Shown: piece after piece, positions 58,018 through 64,000 of the stretch
Layout of the letters: each line of letters opens with the position of its first letter
How positions within the stretch are numbered: position 1 is the first letter of the stretch
Assembly: GCA_963693315.1 (NCBI GenBank)
Contig: OY856186.1
Span: 459,233,360 to 459,297,359, forward strand
Direction of reading: 5' to 3'
Length of the DNA stretch: 64,000 nt
Source: Diogma glabrata
Lineage: Eukaryota; Arthropoda; Insecta; Diptera; Cylindrotomidae
Translations under genes and position numbers: made by a program
Notes under the pieces: model-generated
Database searches by the model: none
Seen by the model: the letters and a program-made list of their open reading frames with translations, nothing else
Told to the model about the DNA's origin: nothing

Positions 58018-58821
58018 GTAAAATTTGCTGATAATTTTTTTGTTTCATTTTCCTAACCTCACAATTTTAAGGTGGCCCTTATTGTCGGTGTCTATGGTGC
58101 TTCTCGACGAAGCGAATTGTTGCATTTGAACGTAAATGATGTTGAATACATGGACAATGGCATTAAAATTACCGAACCGAAAACTTAAACCAAAATCATT
58201 CGACAATTTGTCATCAACGAAGGAAGTGATCGGGATGTAAATTCGGTTGACATTTTCAAGATGTATTCAGGACTACGTCCTCATGGCGTTTTCACCGACA
58301 GATTCTTTTTGGGTTTTCGTAAAGGCCAATGCATCAAACAGCCGATCGGCATTAACACGATTGGAGGCTATCCGAAGACAATTGCAATTTTCTTGAATCT
58401 TTCGTCACCGGGTGAATACACTGGTCATTGCTTCCGTCGATCGTCTGCATCCTTGTTGACAGATTCGGGTGTGAATTTAACTACAGTTAACCAACATGGT
58501 GGTTGGGAGTCTGATAAGGTTACAGAAAAATACACTCAACATTCGCTCAACAATAAACGTAAAATTGCTGACAGCATCATGGGTTCGAAAATTGTTAGAG
58601 CTGATAACGTTTCAACGACCTCATCAACCACTGCTCAATCCAGTGAATCAATCATTGAAAATGGCAATGTTTCAGCCGGTACAACTGTTACAATAATTTC
58701 GAGTCAAACAAGCCGAACAAACTTGAAAGTGGTTGGAGAGCCTTTGCCACAACCACCGATTCCTGGAGGATATTCATTCAATAACTTGCACAATTGCCCT
58801 TTCTACTTTGGTCAAAAGTAA
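58018..58821 (+). pseudogene. Crypton-like tyrosine recombinase, catalytic domain
   Basis: The frame VALIVGVYGASRRSELLHL starts at 58072 and carries the first catalytic arginine motif (R-x-x-E-L). A stop codon near 58186 breaks the frame; it is then open from 58261 to 58821. The second half has TGHCFRRSSA (the H-x-x-R box, 58426-58440), NQHGGWES (third-box histidine/tryptophan region) and EKYTQHS, whose Tyr (codon 58531-58533) fits the nucleophile. All catalytic positions R, H-x-x-R, H/W and Y are therefore present. A donor/acceptor-like pair (58018 and about 58071) precedes it. Tyrosine recombinases of this eukaryotic type define Crypton elements. The low-complexity Ser/Thr tail after the Tyr has no known domain. 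Inactive by at least one stop, and the N-terminal part is not recognisable. Confidence 0.8.
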
Positions 58822-58885
58822 TGTTTACATTCATTTCTACTTTATTATTAAAAATGTTTACCAACACAAACGCACCGTTTCGTCT

Positions 58886-59018
58886 TTTAAATTGGCAGCA
58901 GTGCGGAAATGAAAAAGCAGTGCTGAAATGAAAAATCAGTGCGGAAATAACTCACTTTTCCACACTCAAACGAGTTTCGATATATGTCGTATTGTGGTAC
59001 TCGAGTGCAGAAAACAAC
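58886..59018. repeat. repeat-rich right flank of the recombinase gene
   Basis: Three tandem copies of a ~20-bp unit (gcagtgcggaaatgaaaaa) at about 58889-58946 are followed by gtattgtggtactcgagtgcagaaaac, the inverted counterpart of the sequence inside the left hairpin (57921-57949). Together they bracket the recombinase. Confidence 0.65.
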
Positions 59019-60640
59019 TTAACGTATGAAAGTTAAGGTTTAGTAAAAATAACACGAAAGTACAATGCGTTTTTTAATTATTGAACAATATTTAAAAAAT
59101 ACAATAAGTTTGGCGGCACAGTTCGCAAATTTCGTGCAAAATATTATGGTCAGCATGTTAATTTAACTTCGTCAACTAGAAAGCTATTGAAAAGTAATTG
59201 AAAATTTAGAGACGTAATTGAGTAATTGAAAAATTCAGAAACAGTTGGTTTATTTAATGCAAGTAAGCAACATTCATCGGACATCGGTTGTAACATAGAC
59301 GTTGAATTCGGTAGGATAGCGATCACATTGATGAAAATGATTTTTAGGACCAACATGACATGGCGTTAAAAATTAGTTCAGTTCAGAATGATCATGAATA
59401 GGGAACTCGTTTCAAATGTATGTTGACTTCGGAGAACCATTTTCATAATATAGTTTTGGCGACTTGTGCACGAATATTTACTAAATATTGTGTCACTCTT
59501 TTAGTTCTTTTTTTTTTTAATTTTGTACCGCGGAGCGACCTATTAAGAGAAATTCTTATGCAAGTGAAACTTGAATGAAATGAGAAATTCTTGTGCAAGT
59601 GAGACTTGAATGCAACATTATTTGGGCATATGGTTATTCTAGGTAACGAGTAATCTCTTGCAGTTTTGAAAAAATACTTGTTGCGTCTTCTTTTTATCAG
59701 CGTTTAGATTTTTTAGGTGGTTATATAATGTGGTTCTGCTTTACTGACTGTATGAACGGTCATTCCATTCTTTACAACGTCTAGAACGCATTTTTCCTTT
59801 CATCAACAAAATACAAAAAATTAATTTTAACCAAGATCTTCATTCGGTACGAAAGTATTTCATACAAGTCACTAATTCGGATCACGCGGTCCACATTAGA
59901 GGGATCCATGCGATTTTTAAACATTGAGTTCTTTCTAAAGCTTAGTTAAAAAAACCTGGCATATAAATTATTTTTAATTACAAATACCATCAGAAACAAG
60001 CTGGCCTTAGTTGGACCTACACTTTTTTGTTTAGTTTATTGCGAATTTTATCAAAAAACATGCCTATCGAATAGTGAATTCAGTTAAGCGTTTCAACAAA
60101 TTCATTTTCAAAAAATAAGAAATATATTTAGAAAAACCTAGATCCGAATTCGCTCAGGTTGAAAATACGTCTAGTTTGGTATTAACTGTAATTAAAGTTT
60201 TAATTTTACTGATTTTTTTGTAATAGCAAATACGAATAAAAAATTGCGAGGATTTGAACTTAAATTGGATCGCACCGATCCATAATTGGGCAAGATCGAA
60301 AATACGATGTACATAATGTGAACCTACTCAAATTATACCTTAATTAATTTATTTTTGGAAATAATGATTTTTTAGGATAAATTGTATATATATATACCTA
60401 CTTAGCCGTAAAAATAAAAAACACAAAGTTTAATTACAGTCTTAAAAGCTTATTTTAGTAAGGCACGTTCCTTAAGAAAAAATTAACAAAATGTCAATTT
60501 GACTTTTTTGTATTTTGTACTGCCGACGCAGTGAATATCTAAGTGATAAAACTTATGTTTGTAAGTATTTTATTCCGCTCAAAATCTGACACAGGCAATA
60601 TTGGACTTGAATTTATATTTCTTGATAATCTAAACATTTG
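59019..60640. other. noncoding right half of the DNA element
   Basis: AT-rich, no supported frame. It contains scattered GGATC-type motifs, for example 59878-59910, 60141-60155 and 60260-60290. Confidence 0.55.
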
Positions 60641-60725
60641 AACACCCATCATTTTTCTTATTTTGAACAAATTTCTGTTAGACGATCCACAATTGGTACA
60701 ACGATCCACATTATGGACGTTTACC

Positions 60726-61812
60726 TTATGTTGTTTTTAAATGCGTTTATTTTTTTCCATAGGTCTTTTGGACTAAGGTCAGGATTTATACTGTCTAGGA
60801 ATTTCTTAAAGGATAATTTCTTTTGCCATTTTATCTCTCTTTTTAGCTTAGCTATAGCTCTATTAAGTTCTGTTTTGACGAAACTATTGTTTTTGTTGTT
60901 GTTGTATAATTTCAGTTTGCATCTTTTTATTTCCCATAATCTTCTTATGTTTTGGGTCCACCATTCTTTTGGGACATAGTTATTTTTATGATTTACCTTT
61001 TCTGTATTATCCTCTATGAACCTTGTAATTTCCTCTTCGTAGTCTATCATGTCAAGGGTAAGCATTGGATTAAATTTATTGATGCTAGTTATACATTTTT
61101 TAAGTTTAAATATTGTTTTTCCACCTACATTTCCGTCCCTGTGGTTGTTCAATCTAATAATTATAGGGAAGTGGTCTGAGTTGCCAATTAAGTTAAGGTC
61201 TCTTTCCCATATCAAGCTAGGAGTTAACTCCATGGATGCCAAAGTGATGTCAATCGCTGAATAGTGATGATTTTCTCCTTTTCTGGTATAATCTCCATTA
61301 TTTAAAATAACAAAATTCGATTCGGTTATTAGTTTTGCTACCATGTTACCTTTATGATTATTACTACCATTTGTTTCCCATAATTTATTTCTGGCATTGA
61401 AGTCGCCCATTATCAGTGTTTTGCTATCATTATTCCGGTTATCCAACAGGTTAGATAACTTGTTTTTTATCGTTGTTATGTCTATAGCCGGAGGTATATA
61501 GATCCCTACTAATTTCAATTTATTTTTAGATTGATCTTCAACAGTGATATCCATATATTCTATTGGTAGGTATTTGTCCTCTCTTGAAATCTTGTGTATT
61601 TTGTAGCTTCTTTTTATTGCAAATCCCAATCCCCCATAGCCATCTTCTCTATTATTCAGATATAAGTTATAGTTATTTATTTTTATTCTGTTTTTATCCT
61701 TAGTCCAAGTTTCACTTAGTACACCTATATCTATGTTGTTTTTGTGCATATAAATCTCCAGCTCATCCTTATTCGCCTTTAGGCTTCTTATGTTTAACTG
61801 TAATATCTTCAT
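60726..61812 (-). pseudogene. LINE ORF2, 5' part: apurinic-type endonuclease
   Basis: It starts at ATG 61812-61810, overlapping the stop of the middle ORF as ATGA. Endonuclease motifs in order: LQLNIRSLKANKDEL, VLSETWTK (catalytic E), GGLGFAIKRSY, LVGIYIPPA, LIMGDFNARNKLWETNG, SAIDITLAS and IGNSDHFPIII (catalytic D-H). The frame runs to within KNNIR, where the 57373-60725 element begins, and resumes beyond it in frame with KHNIFDIEE. It nicks the target site in a functional LINE. Confidence 0.92.
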
Positions 61813-62576
61813 GGAGGGTCCTTGAATACTCCTCTACTTTCAAATTCTATCTTATTTTTGTTATTCTTGCATCCATATTTGACTTGACATCTATTCTTTT
61901 TCCGAGCGATCCTAGAGTATATATTTATGTATGTAAATCTGTGATATATGTTGTTATCTTGAAATATAATCGCATTATTTAGTGTGGATCTTAGTTCATT
62001 ATTTTTACTATCTTTCATATCTGGGCTTCTAGAGTTGTCTTCAGCTTTTATTGTGAGAGTGTTGTTTTCCGTTTCTTTAAGGTTGGAGGTTCTAATTTTG
62101 AATTCTTTTTCTTCTTTATGTTTGATATGGCGAAGTTTAGCAACCCATACCTGAGTCCCATATGTTATTTGTTTGGTGGTATGTGTACTGGAACTCCATG
62201 TTCTTCTATAGCATATAGTGATTATATAGTCTTTTTTCTTCAATGAGGGTAGTAGTGCTTTTTTATCATAGAATACTTCCATTACTTTGTCTTTGTAAAC
62301 CGGGGTATTCTTAATTAATTTGTATTCTCCTTTCTTTTTTAATACCTTGTTTTTATGTATTTTACTATTTTTAATTTTCCAGTGATCATCCATTCTCAAA
62401 CTGAGAATTCTTCTTAAGGTTGTATTGTTAATATTGTATAATAATAAATAAATAGCTCGTTTTCTATGGCTTTTTGAAATTAAAGTTGAATTCATTATAA
62501 TTAAGGTAGGGTAGTAATTATAAATTACATTATTAAGTATAAAGACTGTTATTTTAAAGATATATATATATTTCAT
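61809..62576 (-). CDS. middle ORF of the LINE, function unknown
   Basis: 255 codons lying exactly between ORF1 and ORF2. Its ATG (62576-62574) overlaps the ORF1 stop as ATGA, and its TGA (61811-61809) overlaps the ORF2 ATG as ATGA. An uninterrupted frame of this length with both ends locked to neighbouring frames is unlikely by chance in such AT-rich DNA. The product would be basic and rich in K, N, I and T, with a hydrophobic N terminus (about residues 4-27: IYIFKITVFILNN..., then YPTLIIM) and no domain I recognise. It could be a separate protein made by stop-restart translation, or a former part of ORF1 or ORF2 split off in this copy. Confidence 0.55.
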   Translation of the reverse strand: MKYIYIFKITVFILNNVIYNYYPTLIIMNSTLISKSHRKRAIYLLLYNINNTTLRRILSLRMDDHWKIKNSKIHKNKVLKKKGEYKLIKNTPVYKDKVMEVFYDKKALLPSLKKKDYIITICYRRTWSSSTHTTKQITYGTQVWVAKLRHIKHKEEKEFKIRTSNLKETENNTLTIKAEDNSRSPDMKDSKNNELRSTLNNAIIFQDNNIYHRFTYINIYSRIARKKNRCQVKYGCKNNKNKIEFESRGVFKDPP

Positions 62577-64000
62577 TTCGATTTGGTTTGTTCTAAATCC
62601 AATTGTCCCCTTCCTATGTCAATGTCCCTTATACTTTCCCTACAATGTTCCTCGATGTTCCTGGTTAGTTCTCCTAACTCTATCAAGGCCTTATCATAAT
62701 CATTTTCTTTTATGGTGGTAGTAGTGATGATTCTACATAAATTTTGTACCTTGTTGTTTGCCGTTCTGAATTTGTCTATGGTGTTCCTATTTCTAGTTAG
62801 GTTATCTTCTTTCTCCTTAGCGAATTCATTTTTTAATTTCTGCATCTCTCTTTTTAGTGAGGTTACGTCTTTATTTTCTTTGGTATTGCATTTTTTAATT
62901 AATTCATTCGACTTTTTTAATTCTATTATTTGTTCCTTTAAGTATTTCATGATTTCTTTATTATCGGCTTCTTTTTCCAGTTGCTTTCTTAGCATATCAT
63001 TTTCCTTTTTTATCTCCTCCAATTCTTCCCTGATGATCTTTATTTCTTCTGTGTCGGTGCGTTTTTTGGAGTTTTCTGATTTTAAAGTATCGTATGCTGT
63101 TCTCAGTAGTTGCAACTCAATTTCTAATTCTGTGTTTTTTGTGCCTCCGATATCGTTTTGTGGTTGTAAATTCTTATTCCATATTGGTATGGGAAAGTTA
63201 TCGTATCCCGAATTGAAGTTGTCTTCATAGAGTTTTCTTTTGGCATCTTGAAATGACAGTTTTTTAGTTATCATTAAAGTTTTTATATTTTTTTGTTTTT
63301 TTAGTTCTTCGCAGTTTACACTGTTTACTATATGACTGTCTTTGCAGTGAAAACAATATGGTTTTGAGGTACAATCTTTCCCTACGTGATCTGCTTCTGA
63401 ACATACAAAGCATATTTCCTTTCCCCTACATTTGGTTGAAGTGTGTCCAAATCTTAAGCATCTCCTGCATATGGTTGGATTAACAATGTAGTGTCTAACT
63501 GTTCTATTTACATTGCTTATGGTGATGTCATCTGGCAGTCTACTTGATCTAAAGGTAATCTTTATTGCTTCCATTGGAATTGGTTGTTGGGTTTCCTTAT
63601 CCCATCTATTCATCCTTTCTATTCTGGTTATTTTGTTTTTCGCCTGGATTTCTCTGTAGATGAATTCCATGTCGATGTTTAGTGGTATGTTGAAGGCCAG
63701 ACCTGTGGTTTCGATTATGTACGTTGGTATGAATACCTCCCATTGATGGATTTCTTTTAATTTTGTGTCATTTAAGATTTTATTGGCAGTTGCTAATTCT
63801 CTTGTATGTATCTTGATCTTGTCATTTCCAGCTTGTGAGATGTTTACAATATGCCCGAAGTTTCTCTCTTTAAGTAGTTTAGTCACTGTTAAATCCTTTA
63901 TGTTTTTTTTTTCTATCATTATTAAAAAAGGTCCCTCATCTCCTGGGATGTATCTAAGTTTATTCCTGTCCTTATCTTTTTCCATCTTATCTCCTTCCAT
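62573..64000 (-). CDS. LINE ORF1: CCHC zinc-knuckle protein with coiled coil
   Basis: 475 codons; the first in-window ATG is at the very edge (64000-63998), so the true start may lie outside. A N-terminal RNA-binding-like region (about 20-150) is followed by three Cys/His knuckles at about 175-235 (CRRCLRFGHTSTKC, CFVCSEADHVGKDC, CFHCKDSHIVNSVNC), the layout of ORF1 proteins in I/R1/Jockey-type LINEs. About residues 290-400 form a strongly charged heptad-like coiled coil (EELEEIKKENDMLRKQLEKE). The protein would bind the LINE RNA. It ends ...TKSK with TGA overlapping the next ATG. Confidence 0.88.
   Translation of the reverse strand: MEGDKMEKDKDRNKLRYIPGDEGPFLIMIEKKNIKDLTVTKLLKERNFGHIVNISQAGNDKIKIHTRELATANKILNDTKLKEIHQWEVFIPTYIIETTGLAFNIPLNIDMEFIYREIQAKNKITRIERMNRWDKETQQPIPMEAIKITFRSSRLPDDITISNVNRTVRHYIVNPTICRRCLRFGHTSTKCRGKEICFVCSEADHVGKDCTSKPYCFHCKDSHIVNSVNCEELKKQKNIKTLMITKKLSFQDAKRKLYEDNFNSGYDNFPIPIWNKNLQPQNDIGGTKNTELEIELQLLRTAYDTLKSENSKKRTDTEEIKIIREELEEIKKENDMLRKQLEKEADNKEIMKYLKEQIIELKKSNELIKKCNTKENKDVTSLKREMQKLKNEFAKEKEDNLTRNRNTIDKFRTANNKVQNLCRIITTTTIKENDYDKALIELGELTRNIEEHCRESIRDIDIGRGQLDLEQTKSK

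Larger units (their letters stand above)
57373..60725. mobile_element. 3.35-kb DNA transposon-like element with TIRs and subterminal repeats
   Basis: It interrupts LINE ORF2 and is flanked by TTAT on both sides (57369-57372 and 60726-60729). Removing it restores a continuous LINE frame. The ends are inverted repeats of about 26 bp with a few mismatches (GGTAAAYGTCC...GGATCGT). Further copies of the motif GTCCNNAATGYGGATC occur near the left end (about 57572 and 57626) and in inverted form near the right end (about 60266 and 60681), like transposase-binding subterminal repeats. No DDE transposase is recognisable; the only coding remnant is a tyrosine recombinase (58072-58821). A 4-bp duplication occurs in Sola and some other groups; I do not assign a superfamily. 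Confidence 0.82.
53921..64000 (-). mobile_element. three-ORF LINE of the I group (endonuclease-RT-RNase H), split by a DNA element
   Basis: On the minus strand: ORF1 (beyond 64000 to 62573), a middle ORF (62576-61809), ORF2 (61812-60726 continuing at 57372-54862), then about 0.9 kb of T-rich 3' region (A-rich on the coding strand) with several A tracts. The outermost, at about 53921-53938, is a likely tail, but inner tracts at 54726 and 54545 are alternatives. The order endonuclease-RT-RNase H-Cys/His places it in or near the I superfamily. Apart from the 57373-60725 insertion, ORF2 has no stops, so the copy is young. Confidence 0.85.

Noticed and set aside
60638..63230. Several plus-strand frames of 70-172 codons opposite the LINE
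   Set aside because: Shadows of ORF1 and ORF2 on the opposite strand; hydrophobic Phe/Leu/Ser-rich content is the complement of Lys/Glu/Asn-rich coding sequence.
1..64000. tRNA, rRNA, CRISPR or bacterial-type operon features
   Set aside because: Looked for by eye and not found; gene structure and transposons are those of an insect nuclear genome.

Overview
This window is nuclear DNA from an insect. Three host genes have clear animal orthologues (PIGF, TRAPPC8 and Mtch), their introns include 50-60 bp ones with GT/AG ends, the base composition is strongly AT-rich, and most of the rest is transposable elements typical of arthropods. I cannot place the order with confidence; short introns and this mix of elements fit a beetle or fly as well as other insects. 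I see no bacterial operon, CRISPR array or tRNA/rRNA gene.

Layout. 1-15764 is a Ty3/gypsy retrotransposon whose gag/pol junction is split by a complete BEL/Pao element (1971-11514, minus strand, target duplication GCGTA). One LTR of that BEL element is in turn split by a non-LTR retrotransposon (2056-5138). All three look young: the gypsy LTRs differ at one base over 533, and the BEL LTRs look identical by eye. 15765-29200 is gene-poor DNA with decayed reverse transcriptase and RNase H fragments, two hAT-type MITEs with perfect 8-bp duplications, other MITE-like elements, foldbacks and degenerate tandem repeats. 29218-29994 is PIGF (minus). 30495-34311 is a decayed LINE bounded by a 14-bp duplication. 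35040-37245 is a Penelope-like element relic (GIY-YIG domain, inverted arms, hammerhead-ribozyme-like boxes) invaded by a GC-cored foldback and a Harbinger-like MITE. 37770-38032 is a further foldback, 38270-38790 an RTE-like endonuclease relic, and 39198-39558 a MITE.

40258-44685 is TRAPPC8 (9 coding exons, minus). It shares a 280-bp divergent promoter region with Mtch (44966-46138, 4 coding exons, plus). 46910-47112 is the first coding exon of an unidentified gene; the DNA after its splice donor is filled with transposons to the window end, so this is probably a very large intron.

53.9-64.0 kb is dominated by a minus-strand LINE with three open frames (CCHC protein; an unrecognised middle ORF; endonuclease-RT-RNase H). 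They are chained by two ATGA stop/start overlaps. Its third frame is cut by a 3.35-kb DNA element (57373-60725) with inverted termini, subterminal repeats and a TTAT duplication, and inside that element sits a decayed Crypton-like tyrosine recombinase between palindromes. The three-frame LINE and the tyrosine-recombinase composite are the parts I consider most worth following up.
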